Source: Lantana camara
Taxonomy: Eukaryota; Streptophyta; Magnoliopsida; Lamiales; Verbenaceae
DNA length: 64,000 nucleotides
Assembly: GCA_037501455.1 (NCBI GenBank)
Contig: CM074856.1
Location: forward strand, 52,047,001 to 52,111,000
Reading direction: 5' to 3'
The position numbers and the translations under genes were made by a program. Every line of letters begins with the position of its first letter. The first letter of the stretch is position 1. Positions 48,179-58,400 of the stretch are shown here, in pieces. Below the pieces are notes generated by a model. It saw only the letters and a list, made by a program, of their open reading frames with translations. It was not told where the DNA came from and made no database searches.

Positions 48179-48231
48179 CTCAATTATATGAGGCGATGGG
48201 GCCCAGAAGTGTACCCGCCATATAATTTGAG
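48179..48231. repeat. Palindrome upstream of the viral TATA box
   Basis: ctcaattatatg at the left pairs with catataatttgag at the right, with an inner gcg/cgc match and a loop of about 25 bases. Conserved in the other units that keep this part of the intergenic region. Could fold as a hairpin or bind a dimeric factor; inference. Confidence 0.7.
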
Positions 48232-48265
48232 TTTTAATTCCGCGTCTGAAGTCCGGAAGTTTGCC

Positions 48266-48273
48266 TATAAAAG
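48266..48273 (+). promoter_or_regulatory. TATA box of the P1-P2 intergenic promoter
   Basis: tataaaag, with AATAAA 110 bases downstream, the usual order in Caulimoviridae. Confidence 0.78.
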
Positions 48274-48375
48274 GGAGGCTTCGGAGTTCATTTTACTCAG
48301 ACTAGGTCTAAGTTTAAAGACGAGGTTCAGGTTTAATACTTGGTTAGAGTTTGAGTCACTTGTAAAGAGTTTGGA

Positions 48376-48381
48376 AATAAA
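48376..48381 (+). terminator. Viral poly(A) signal (P1-P2)
   Basis: AATAAA downstream of the expected transcription start, where pararetroviral R-region polyadenylation occurs. Confidence 0.65.
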
Positions 48382-48804
48382 ATCAAGTTTCTTATCTCTG
48401 ATGTTTTCCTTTCTAGCTTAAAGCCTTCTTTCTAGTTCTTCCATACCCTCAAAGGGTCTACTATGATATACTCCTAATTATCTTAAGAGTATGCTCTGTA
48501 CTTGCCTCTTATGAGGATCCTGTACATCAGAAATTAGATAATTTCCATGGAATGGTCTATTGCTACGGTCCCTAGTATCTCTGTATGTGTGCGTATCTTG
48601 AGTAGCTTGTTGAATCTGTAATGGGGAATATTTGGAGTAGCTGGTAAGTCCCGCCGAGGCAAGGAGGCCGTTAGGGCAGTAATGCTACGAGAGGTATATT
48701 CCCAGAGAAAGATTCATAATAGCGAAATTGAGATTGGTTCTCTACACTATACGTTGAGATTAGTTCTCTACTATACGTGAGATACTGGGGCTCCCGGCGT
48801 GCTA

Positions 48805-48820
48805 TGGTATCAGAGCCATG
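48805..48820 (+). other. tRNA-iMet primer-binding site (P2)
   Basis: TGGTATCAGAGCCATG, 94 bases upstream of the P2 ATG. Confidence 0.92.
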
Positions 48821-48913
48821 TAAAAATCTTTTCGAAAAACGGGGCATCAAGTGAGTATATCGTGTTAGATTCCTGCGAGTTGGTAGAAGAAGAGCTAGGA
48901 AACCCATCAAGCT

Positions 48914-51900
48914 ATGGATACATCACCTGATCAGTTGATTTCAGTTTCCTCCTCTCTTTCCCTTCCTCGTCACTCAACCAGTAGAATAGAAAACCTAGTA
49001 GAGTATTCCACTATCCCTGATAATGTTATTATAGAACAAACTGTTCCACCCTTAGTTAGTCCTTACAACATATACAGAAAAAGAGGTTCTCTTAGAGGAA
49101 TCAGATCTTTGATCTCCTCCAACCGTCCCTCACAAACAAAAGAGTTTGTCCAGTCTTCCAAACTGGATAAGTGCGATCTACCATATTCCAGGCGAGAGCA
49201 GTATGTTACTCTCTCCATCCCTTCAGAGTTCATATCTTCCTGGAGACAGGAAGGATATACACACCTCCACTTCGGAGCCGTTCGTCTTGTTCTCTCTTAC
49301 CAGGGGAGAAAAGGTCTTCCAGTAACCGCCAGACTGGCCTTGCTGGATACCAGATACCTGAAGTATGAGGATGCAGTCATCGGGACAGTGGTAACCACTC
49401 TCAACAGCGGAAGTGCAGTCTTGACTTACTTCCCCAATTTCGCCATGTCCTTGGGAGATGCCAATCTTCCCAACGCCTTGAAAGTTCAAGTCCAGATCAC
49501 TGGAGCAGAGCAAGTAGCTACAGCAGTAACAGCTACTCTACATCACCAGCTTGTCTACAGGTTGCAGAACCATGGTCTAGATCTTCAAGGATCTGGATCC
49601 CCAGACGCTCTAATGATTCTAGCAAACTCTGGATCCGATACTCCAACTATCGTCCAGGTTCCTAGACAAATTCCCAGAAAGGAGCTGGAAAAGTTAATGC
49701 CAACAGAGTGGATCACCAACTATGAGTCACTCCAACAGACTCATGAGCCTGTCAGATCTACAACCTACGAATTCCAGACGATGTCAGATGGTAGAACCAA
49801 AACCATCTTCAAGCAACCTCAAGAAGATACTCCATCTTCTTCAAGCCCAATATTCAAACAGCTGATGATTCAGCCAGTGATACCGACAAGCAGAGAAACG
49901 TACCCAATCCTAGGGTACCTTCCAGTAAACTCCTTCTTCCCCGATGGAAAGGAGTCTTACACAGACAAAGTTGATGGCCACTTCGTATGGGATGCTGATC
50001 CATCCATGTGTGACCCTGGATGTTCTTGCGATGAAGAATCCGACTCCGACGACGATGATGAAAGTAAGGCTAGTCGGAGAAGAAGACGAAGGAAAGCAAG
50101 AAAGAAACTTCTTCCTTGCAGAACCTATAAACCAGAAGAACCAGATCCAGATCCACCTTCTGTCACACAGCCCTTGTCTTGCTATGACGAAGGCCTAGCC
50201 ATCTTGAAGGCAGAACAGCAACAGCAGAAACCAAAGAGCTGTAGGCAAGAAGTGCCTCCATGCCTTCCACCACCGATGATACCATGCCAACCCTGCATGA
50301 TGATACATAGTTTGGGCACCAGCTTTCCACCTGCAGAAAGGAGTACAGAAAATAAGGTTGCAATCCGACCTTATGTCCAGACTACCACAGTCAACCCTGA
50401 TGGAGGAACAACTTCCTCTCTGTCACAAGGAGAAGAAGTCTTGAACTGGCAAACCACGAATGCCAGAGCTCAGAATAAGGCCTTAATTCAACTTGACTCT
50501 AAAGTTGATAAGGTTTTATCCCACGTTCAAGATACCAACCAGAAAGTAAATACCATCTCACGAGAGCTTGATCAGATGTACCACAGAGTAGTTGCCAGAA
50601 TTGAGCTTCTTGACAAAGAACTCAGGCAGCTTATTTCCTTAAGAAGGATGGGTCCAGAATTCGACCAAAAAGAGAGAGAAATCAGACAACTCAAGAAGGA
50701 TCTTGCTTACATGGAGCAAGACAGGAAGAGAAGTTCCACTTCTACACTTCCCTTTATTCCTACACCCATTACACCTTCTCTCTACGACCCACCATCTTAT
50801 CCTGATCCTTCAAGCCAATTTTTCATGGTATCTGATATTCCTTTTGAGCCACCTCCTCCAAGGCCTAAGCCAACAAAAGCCTCTCCTTCAAAGGAGAAAA
50901 ACAAAGAAAAGGTTGGGGAACATCCTGCTACATTGATGATTAGAAATCCTTCTGATCATAATATCCAACAAGAGCCTATGAGAAATGAAGATACTTCTTC
51001 AAATGATTCTAGTTCTCAATACTCTGAATCAGAAGCCTCTTCAGAAAGATCCAGTTCCCAACACAATGATTCTGAAATCCCTTCAGAACAATCCTTTTCC
51101 CAGTCCAGTGAAGATAACGTTGCAGACATCTCTCAGATGCTTATGGCTGATGATCCAAACTTTGGATTTCATCAAGATCAGCCTCCTCAAGATTATGATG
51201 AACCATTAATGGAAGAACCGCCAGAGTCCCAGAACACAGATTCTGGACCATCTAAGCCAACCAATGGCCCATGGTTCACATTTGATGATGTTCCAGTGGG
51301 AAAAAGGAAAGAAAGGTTGCAAACCTTTGCTGCATGGATCGATCTCCAAAGAATCAAAGAACCTCATCTCCCTACTGTCTTACGGGAGTTTGTGTCAAGA
51401 TTCACAGGATCATTACGTGAATGGTTCCAATCATTGGGAGAATACAGACAGATCCAGTACGTACAAGCAACCGCTCCCATGGCATTGTTAGCACTTCACC
51501 TTGAGTTCATAGGTGATCATACTCTCTATCAGAAGATGATCCAGCAAAGCTACTTCGCCATGAAGTGTTGTTCTCTAAACAAGTCAGATTTGGATTTCCA
51601 CTTCAAGAGGATGTCAGAACTGTATTATGCCCTCAATGGGTATAATGATCCAAATCTAAAGCACGTATACATTGCATCTCTTCCTCAAGAGATCCAGCCT
51701 GAACTCCACAGAGCCATTGCCGCCACAAGAAGAGAAATTCCACAGCTTTCTCTTGGAGAAATCCACCAGATTGCTATTTCCACAATAGACAAACTCTGTG
51801 AGCAACAAACAATGTTCAAGTCCTTAATGAAGAACAAATCAGTCCTCAAGAAGGCATGCAAGAAATCTCATCTTGAGATTAAATGCAAATCCAAAGAAGA

Positions 51901-54451
51901 ATGCAATTGTTCTCATCCAAAGAGCCAAAAGAAAGGACTTGCTGAAAGAAAGGTGAATCAGAGAAAACGTCTCAGATACTTCAGACGTAAACCTTTCAGA
52001 AACAGGCGGACTGATAGATGCTTTGTTTGCAAAAAGAAAGGACATTATGCAAAGAATTGTCCTCAGAACCGGGAGAAATCAGCCAGAATGGTTTCTCATG
52101 TCCAACAAAGCACAGAAGCCAATCTCAACGATGCAGAGGTTGAATCCTTGTTCTCAGAACAAGATGAGCCAACAGAAGAAACCATCTTTGCAATCCAAGA
52201 TGATGGTTCCTCCTCCTCTGATTCTGACAATGATCAAGTTCTACCAATCCTTCAGTCAGAATGCATCACTCAAGAGATTATCCCGTCTTCACATATCCAG
52301 ATCCAGATACTTCCCTCGAAGTATGACAGACCAATCAAAACAATTGGATTTATGGATACAGGAGCCATGAAGTCCATGATGAATCCAGACATCCTACCAA
52401 AGGAAGCATGGACTACTCATTACGAGTACTTCCAAGCAGCAGATGGCCAACAGTTCAAAACATCGTTGATTACAAAGTATCCTATCGGGATACAATTTTT
52501 CCCAGAATGTACTATCTGGATGAAGGTCATTGGAAGCAAGCTGCATGGAAAAGATCTTCTCATTGGGTTTGATCTTTATCACAGAGCTCAGAAGCTCACC
52601 ATTCTCCCCAATGGAATTAAGTATAAGAGGTACTTCCTACCTTATACTACAACTCAGAAGATCTATGCACTCACAAAAGCATCCAAGGAATTCTATGATC
52701 TTGCCTCAAGACTCAAAGGATGCTGTGCTGAATCACATTCAGAATTCTCTCATCCACATCCCTTGTGGAAGAATTCTGCATTCTTCATTCAACTTCCTTT
52801 CAAGAAGAATGAAGACATCAATCCGACAAAAGCTACACATCCAGGAATGACTCCTGATGATGAAAAGCTTGCCAAAGCTGAATGTGCTCAACTGAAGCAA
52901 CTTGGATTAATTGAATCCACCACATCCAATTGGGCGTGCCAGGCTTTCTATGTCAACAAACGGGCTGAACAAGTCAGAGGTAAAAAGAGGCTTGTAATTG
53001 ATTATAAGCCACTCAATCATTTCCTTGCAGATGATAAATTCCCAATACCTCAAGCCCAAATGCTTTTCTCACATTTGGCCCAAACCCAAATCTACTCTAA
53101 GTTCGATCTCAAAGCAGGATTTTGGCAACTGGGTATTGATCCAAAAGATAGGTACAAAACAGCCTTTTGTATACCTAATGCCCAATACCAATGGACCGTC
53201 ATGCCTTTTGGTCTCAAAACCGCTCCATCACTATTCCAAAAAGCTATGACCCAAATCTTTGAACCCATCCTGCATAGTGCCTTAGTCTACATTGACGACA
53301 TACTCCTCTTCTCTGAAAATGAGAAAACTCACAAGGCACTCCTCTCACAGTTCCATGAAATTGTCCAAAAATATGGCATCATGCTATCAGAGAAGAAGAG
53401 TCTCATTGGACAATCTTCCATCATGTTTCTTGGAATGGAATTCTTTGAAGGAAAATACAAGCCAGGTCCTCACATTGCACAGGAACTTCTCAGGTTCCCA
53501 GAAGATAATCTGACTACAAAAGAAATTCAACAATTTCTTGGAATAGTCAATTACATCAAGGACTTCCTTCCACAATGCTCCAAATACACGAGTCAGCTTT
53601 CCAAGATGCTCAGAAAGAAAGCCCCCCCTTGGGGTAAGGAACAGACGGCAGCTGTCAAACAATTGAAACAAATCTGCCAGACCCCTCCACCTTTAAAGAT
53701 TCCAGATAAAGGTGAAAGAATCCTTCAGACAGATGACAGTGATGAATACTGGGGAGCAATTCTGCTTGAAAAAGTAGATGGGAAAGAATATTACTGTGGA
53801 CATGCTAATGGACAATTCAGTCCAGCTGAAAAGCATTATCACACAGTATACAAAGAAATTCTAGCCGTCAAATATGGAATCAAGAAATTTGAATTCCATC
53901 TCATTGGTCATCATTTCACAGTTGTCATGGACAACTCATCTTTTCCAAGGATACTTGAATTCAAGAATAAGGGTCTTCCCGAATCCCAATTGTTGAGATT
54001 AAAAGACTGGTTTGCAAAATACCAGTTCTCGGTAAAGCATATAAAAGGAGATCAAAACCTCATCCCAGATCTCTTATCCAGACCAAAGCCGATTCATCTC
54101 ATCTCATCAGTCAAACCTATTCCCCTGATATACATGATGGCTTCCTCTTCAAAAATTCCTGTTATAACTGCTGAACCAGTTCTCCCTGGATTTCCTCCGA
54201 CATCATTCCCATTATCCAACCCTGATGAAATCAAAATTTTTGCCAGGAATCATATCTCACCATTTCATAAGAAGTCCTACTGCACCTCCAATGTCTTTCT
54301 AACAGATGACTTCTCCGATGGAGATCCTTATGCCAGATCTATGATACAGAGTCTCAGAGAAACAACCTTTCAGAGAGCACCAATTCCAGAAGAAGATAAG
54401 ATGAAAGACACTTACCCAGCAGGATACAGCCAAGACCCATGGGAATACTAG
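48914..54451 (+). CDS. EPRV polyprotein, unit P2, type A, intact frame
   Basis: 1,845-residue open frame with the same domain order as P1; it lacks one Ser in the SPSSKEKN segment. The zinc knuckle is complete (CFVCKKKGHYAKNC), protease DTGA and RT YIDD are present, and RNase H is present. Beside the first RNase H catalytic Asp the usual Ala is Asp (TDDS in place of TDAS; gac at 53735-53737), which may affect metal binding. The C-terminus is the short type A form ending DPWEY. It is preceded by a complete intergenic region and is the least visibly damaged type A unit. Recent integration or sequence homogenisation between copies could explain the open frame. Confidence 0.95.
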   Translation: MDTSPDQLISVSSSLSLPRHSTSRIENLVEYSTIPDNVIIEQTVPPLVSPYNIYRKRGSLRGIRSLISSNRPSQTKEFVQSSKLDKCDLPYSRREQYVTLSIPSEFISSWRQEGYTHLHFGAVRLVLSYQGRKGLPVTARLALLDTRYLKYEDAVIGTVVTTLNSGSAVLTYFPNFAMSLGDANLPNALKVQVQITGAEQVATAVTATLHHQLVYRLQNHGLDLQGSGSPDALMILANSGSDTPTIVQVPRQIPRKELEKLMPTEWITNYESLQQTHEPVRSTTYEFQTMSDGRTKTIFKQPQEDTPSSSSPIFKQLMIQPVIPTSRETYPILGYLPVNSFFPDGKESYTDKVDGHFVWDADPSMCDPGCSCDEESDSDDDDESKASRRRRRRKARKKLLPCRTYKPEEPDPDPPSVTQPLSCYDEGLAILKAEQQQQKPKSCRQEVPPCLPPPMIPCQPCMMIHSLGTSFPPAERSTENKVAIRPYVQTTTVNPDGGTTSSLSQGEEVLNWQTTNARAQNKALIQLDSKVDKVLSHVQDTNQKVNTISRELDQMYHRVVARIELLDKELRQLISLRRMGPEFDQKEREIRQLKKDLAYMEQDRKRSSTSTLPFIPTPITPSLYDPPSYPDPSSQFFMVSDIPFEPPPPRPKPTKASPSKEKNKEKVGEHPATLMIRNPSDHNIQQEPMRNEDTSSNDSSSQYSESEASSERSSSQHNDSEIPSEQSFSQSSEDNVADISQMLMADDPNFGFHQDQPPQDYDEPLMEEPPESQNTDSGPSKPTNGPWFTFDDVPVGKRKERLQTFAAWIDLQRIKEPHLPTVLREFVSRFTGSLREWFQSLGEYRQIQYVQATAPMALLALHLEFIGDHTLYQKMIQQSYFAMKCCSLNKSDLDFHFKRMSELYYALNGYNDPNLKHVYIASLPQEIQPELHRAIAATRREIPQLSLGEIHQIAISTIDKLCEQQTMFKSLMKNKSVLKKACKKSHLEIKCKSKEECNCSHPKSQKKGLAERKVNQRKRLRYFRRKPFRNRRTDRCFVCKKKGHYAKNCPQNREKSARMVSHVQQSTEANLNDAEVESLFSEQDEPTEETIFAIQDDGSSSSDSDNDQVLPILQSECITQEIIPSSHIQIQILPSKYDRPIKTIGFMDTGAMKSMMNPDILPKEAWTTHYEYFQAADGQQFKTSLITKYPIGIQFFPECTIWMKVIGSKLHGKDLLIGFDLYHRAQKLTILPNGIKYKRYFLPYTTTQKIYALTKASKEFYDLASRLKGCCAESHSEFSHPHPLWKNSAFFIQLPFKKNEDINPTKATHPGMTPDDEKLAKAECAQLKQLGLIESTTSNWACQAFYVNKRAEQVRGKKRLVIDYKPLNHFLADDKFPIPQAQMLFSHLAQTQIYSKFDLKAGFWQLGIDPKDRYKTAFCIPNAQYQWTVMPFGLKTAPSLFQKAMTQIFEPILHSALVYIDDILLFSENEKTHKALLSQFHEIVQKYGIMLSEKKSLIGQSSIMFLGMEFFEGKYKPGPHIAQELLRFPEDNLTTKEIQQFLGIVNYIKDFLPQCSKYTSQLSKMLRKKAPPWGKEQTAAVKQLKQICQTPPPLKIPDKGERILQTDDSDEYWGAILLEKVDGKEYYCGHANGQFSPAEKHYHTVYKEILAVKYGIKKFEFHLIGHHFTVVMDNSSFPRILEFKNKGLPESQLLRLKDWFAKYQFSVKHIKGDQNLIPDLLSRPKPIHLISSVKPIPLIYMMASSSKIPVITAEPVLPGFPPTSFPLSNPDEIKIFARNHISPFHKKSYCTSNVFLTDDFSDGDPYARSMIQSLRETTFQRAPIPEEDKMKDTYPAGYSQDPWEY

Positions 54452-54816
54452 CTTGAAAATGACTTAAAGAGAATCCTATCTTTTTTAGGTCATTGTCAGC
54501 ATTAAAAGTCTTTATAGGTCCCGCCATGAAGACTTTTGTATCTTTACTTTATGCTGTGTCGGCCATTGTTTAGGCCTGCTTTATTGCGTGCTGATTTGTG
54601 ATTGCTGAGTCAGGGCCAGTTGTCCTTTAGCCCTTGCTTTTTGTTAGTGGTCTGTGCACCACTTGCCTTTGTCGGCCAGTATGTTTTGGCCTTTAGTGTG
54701 CATTATTGCACTTAGTGGAGGAAAAGAATCTCAATTATATGAGGCGATGGGGTCCAGAAGTGTACCCGCCATATAATTTGAGTTTTAATTCCGCGTCTGA
54801 AGTCCGGAAGTTTGCC

Positions 54817-54824
54817 TATAAAAG
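54817..54824 (+). promoter_or_regulatory. TATA box of the P2-P3 intergenic promoter
   Basis: tataaaag in the conserved tttgcctataaaagggaggc context. Confidence 0.75.
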
Positions 54825-54931
54825 GGAGGCTTCGGAGTTCATTTTACTCAGACTAGGTTTGGGTTTCAGACTAAGACTAGGTCCAGGTTTAATACTTGGT
54901 TAGAGTTTGAGTCACTTGTAAAGAGTTTGGA

Positions 54932-54937
54932 AATAAA
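54932..54937 (+). terminator. Viral poly(A) signal (P2-P3)
   Basis: AATAAA in the R region, 115 bases downstream of the TATA box. Confidence 0.6.
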
Positions 54938-55360
54938 ATCAAGTTTCTTATCTCTGATGTTTTCCTTTCTAGCTTAAAGCCTTCTTTCTAGTTCTTCCAT
55001 ACCCTCAAAGGGTCTACTATGATATACTCCTAATTATCTTAAAAGTATGCTCTGTACTTGCCTCTTATGAGGATCCTGTACATCAGAAATTAGATAATTT
55101 CCATGGAATGGTCTATTGCTACGGTCCCTAGTATCTCTGTATGTGTGCGTATCTTGAGTAGCTTGTTGAATCTGTAATGGGGAATATTTGGAGTAGCTAG
55201 TAAGTCCCGCCGAGGCAAGGAGGCCGTTAGGGCAGTGATGCTACGAGAGGTATATTCCCAGAGAAAGATTCATAATAGCGAAATTGAGATTGGTTCTCTA
55301 CACTATACGTTGAGATTAGTTCTCTACTATACGTGAGATACTGGGGCTCCCGGCGTGCTA

Positions 55361-55376
55361 TGGTATCAGAGCCGTG
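55361..55376 (+). other. Variant tRNA-iMet primer-binding site (P3)
   Basis: TGGTATCAGAGCCGTG; the other units have CATG at the 3' end. The first 13 bases, which pair with the tRNA 3' end, are unchanged. Confidence 0.9.
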
Positions 55377-55470
55377 TAAAAATCTTTTCGGAAAACGGGG
55401 CATCAAGTGAGTATATCGTGTTAGATTCCTGCGAGTTGGTAGAAGAAGAGCTAGGAAAACCCATCAAGCT

Positions 55471-58400
55471 ATGGATACATCACCAGATCAGTTGATTTCA
55501 GTTTCCTCTTCTCTTTCCCTTCCTCGTCACTCAACCAGTAGAATAGAAAACCTAGTAGAGTATTCCACTATCCCTGAAAATGTTATTATAGAACAAACTG
55601 TTCCACCCTTAGTCAGTCCTTACAACATATACAGAAAAAGAGGTTCTCTTAGAGGAATCAGATCTTTGATCTCCTCCAACCGTCCCTCACAAACAAAAGA
55701 GTTTGTCCAGTCCTCCAAACTGGATAAGTGTGATCTACCATATTCGAGAAGAGAGCAGTACGTTACTCTCTCTATCCCTTCAGAGTTCATATCTTCCTGG
55801 AGACAGGAAGGATATACACACCTCCACTTCGGAGCCGTTCGTCTTGTTCTCTCTTATCAGGGGAGAAAAGGTCTTCCAGTAACAGCCAGACTGGCCTTGC
55901 TGGATACCAGATACCTGAAGTATGAGGATGCAGTCATCGGGACAGTGGTAACCACTCTCAACAGCGGAAGTGCAGTCTTGACTTACTTCCCCAATTTCGC
56001 CATGTCCTTGGGAGATGCCAATCTTCCCAACGCCTTGAAAGTTCAAGTACAGATCACTGGAGCAGAGCAAGTAGCTACAGCAGTTACAGCTACTCTACAT
56101 CACCAGCTTGTCTACAGGTTGCAGAACCATGGTCTAGATCTTCAAGGATCTGGATCCCCAGACGCTCTTATGATTCTAGCAAACTCTGGATCCGATACTC
56201 CAACTATCGTCCAGGTTCCTAGACAACTTCCCAGAAAGGAGCTGGAAAGGTTGATGCCAACAGAGTGGATCACAAACTATGAGTCACTCCAACAGACTCA
56301 TGAGCCTGTCAGATCTACAACCTATGAATTCCAGACACTGTCAGATGGTAGAACCAAAACCATCTTCAAGCAACCTCAAGAAGATACTCCATCTTCTTCA
56401 AGTCCTATATTCAAACAGCTGATGATTCAGCCAGTGATACCGACAAGCAGAGAAACGTACCCAATCCTAGGGTACCTTCCAGTAAACTCCTTCTTCCCCG
56501 ATGGAAAGGAGTCTTACACAGACAAAGTTGATGGCCACTTCGTATGGGATGCTGATCCATCCATGTGTGACCCTGGATGTTCTTGCGATGAAGAATCCGA
56601 CTCCGACGACGATGATCAAAGTAAAGCTAGTCGGAGAAGAAGACGAAGGAAAGCAAGAAAGAAACTTCTTCCTTGCAGAACCTATAAACCAGAAGAACCA
56701 GATCCAGATCCACCCTATGTCACACAGCCCTTGTCTTGCTATGACGAAGGCCTAGCCATCCTGAAGGCAGAACAGCAACAGCAGAAACCTAAGAGCTGTA
56801 GGCAAGAATTGCCTCCATGCCTTCCACCACCGGTGATATCATGCCAACCTTGCATGATGATACATAGTTTGGGCACCAGCTTTCCACCTGCAGAAAGGAG
56901 TACAGAAAATAAGGTTGCAATCCGACCTTATATCCAGACTACCACAGTCAACCCTGATGGAGGAACAACTTCCTCTCTGTCTCAAGGAGAAGAAGTCTTG
57001 AACTGGCAAACCACAAATGCCAGAGCTCAGAATAAAGCCTTAATTCAACTTGACTCTAAAGTTGATAAGGTTTTATCCCACGTTCAAGATACCAACCACA
57101 AAGTGAATACCATTTCACGAGAGCTTGATCAGATGTACCACAGAGTAGTTGCCAGAATTGAGCTTCTTGACAAAGAACTCAGGCAGCTTATTTCCTTAAG
57201 AAGGATGGGTCCAGAATTCGACCAAAAAGAGAGAGAAATCAGACAACTCAAGAAGGATCTTGCTTACATGGAGCAAGACAGGAAGAGAAGTTCCACTTCT
57301 ACACTTCCCTTTCTTCCTACACCCATTACACCTTCTCTCTACGACCCACCATCTTATCCTGATCCTTCAAGCCAATTTTTCATGGTATCTGATATTCCAT
57401 TTGAGCCACCTCCTCCAAGGCCTAAGCCAGCAAAAGCCTCTCCTTCCTCAAAGGAGAAAAACAAAGAAAAAGTTGGGGAACATTCTGCTACATTGATGAT
57501 TAGAAATCCTTCTGATCATAATATCCAACAAAAGCCTATGAGAAATGAAGATACTTCTTCAAATGATTCTAGTTCACAATACTCTGAATCAGAAGCTTCT
57601 TCAGAAAGATCCAGTTCCCAACACAATGATTCTGAAATATCTTCAGAACAATCCTTTTCCCAGTCCAGTGAAGATAACGTTGCAGACATCTCTCAGATGC
57701 TAATGGCTGATGATCCAAACTTTGGATTTCATCAAGATCAGCCTCCTCAAGATTATGATGAACCATTAATGGAAGAACTGCCAGAGTTCCAGAACACAGA
57801 TTCTGGACCAGCTAACCCATCCAATGGCCCATGGTTCACATTTGATAATGTTCCAGTGGGAAAAAGGAAAGAAAGGTTGCAAACCTTCGCAGCATGGATC
57901 GATCTCCAAAGAATTAAAGAACCTCATCTCCCTACTGTCTTAAGGGAGTTTGTGTCAAGATTCACAGGATCATTACGTGAATGGTTCCAATCATTGGGAG
58001 AATACAGACAGATCCAGTATACGCAAGCAACCGCTCCCATGGCATTGTTAGCACTTCACCTTGAGTTCATAGGTGATCATACTCTCTATCAGAAGATGAT
58101 CCAGCAAAGCTACTTCGCCATGAAGTGTTGTTCTCTAAACAAGTCAGATTTGGATTTCCACTTCAAGAGAATGTCAGAGCTGTATTATGCCCTCAATGGG
58201 TATAATGATCCAAATCTAAAGCACGTATACATTGCATCTCTTCCTCAAGAGATCCAGCCTGAGCTACACAGAGCCATTGCCGCCACAAGAAGAGAAATTC
58301 CACAGCTTTCTCTTGGAGAAATCCACCAGATTGCTATTTCCACAATAGACAAACTCTGTGAGCAACAAACAATGTTCAAGTCCTTAATGAAGAACAAATC

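Larger units (their letters stand above)
47901..48913 (+). promoter_or_regulatory. EPRV intergenic region between P1 and P2 (A-type 3' part)
   Basis: 1,013 bases. After the stop comes an A-type segment (aatgacttaaagagaatcc) that differs from the B-type; from about 47960 on it is shared by all units. Then an imperfect palindrome (48179-48231), TATA box 48266-48273, an actaggt repeat array just downstream of the expected start, AATAAA 48376-48381, primer site 48805-48820 and leader. In this family the promoter drives a greater-than-genome-length RNA whose 3' end uses the poly(A) signal on the second pass. The open frame of 88 codons here spans the TATA box and varies in length with the repeats, so I do not call it a gene. 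Confidence 0.88.
54452..55470 (+). promoter_or_regulatory. EPRV intergenic region between P2 and P3 (A-type 3' part)
   Basis: Same order as 47901-48913: palindrome, TATA box 54817-54824, a different actaggt repeat arrangement, AATAAA 54932-54937 and a primer site at 55361-55376 with one base change. Confidence 0.88.

Noticed and set aside
48155..48421. Conserved 88-96-codon open frame in the viral intergenic region, also at 61488-61772 and 62524-62814
   Set aside because: It runs across the palindrome, TATA box and repeat array, changes length and end with repeat number (65 codons at 54706-54903), and its start lies upstream of the expected transcription start. Conservation follows from the regulatory DNA.
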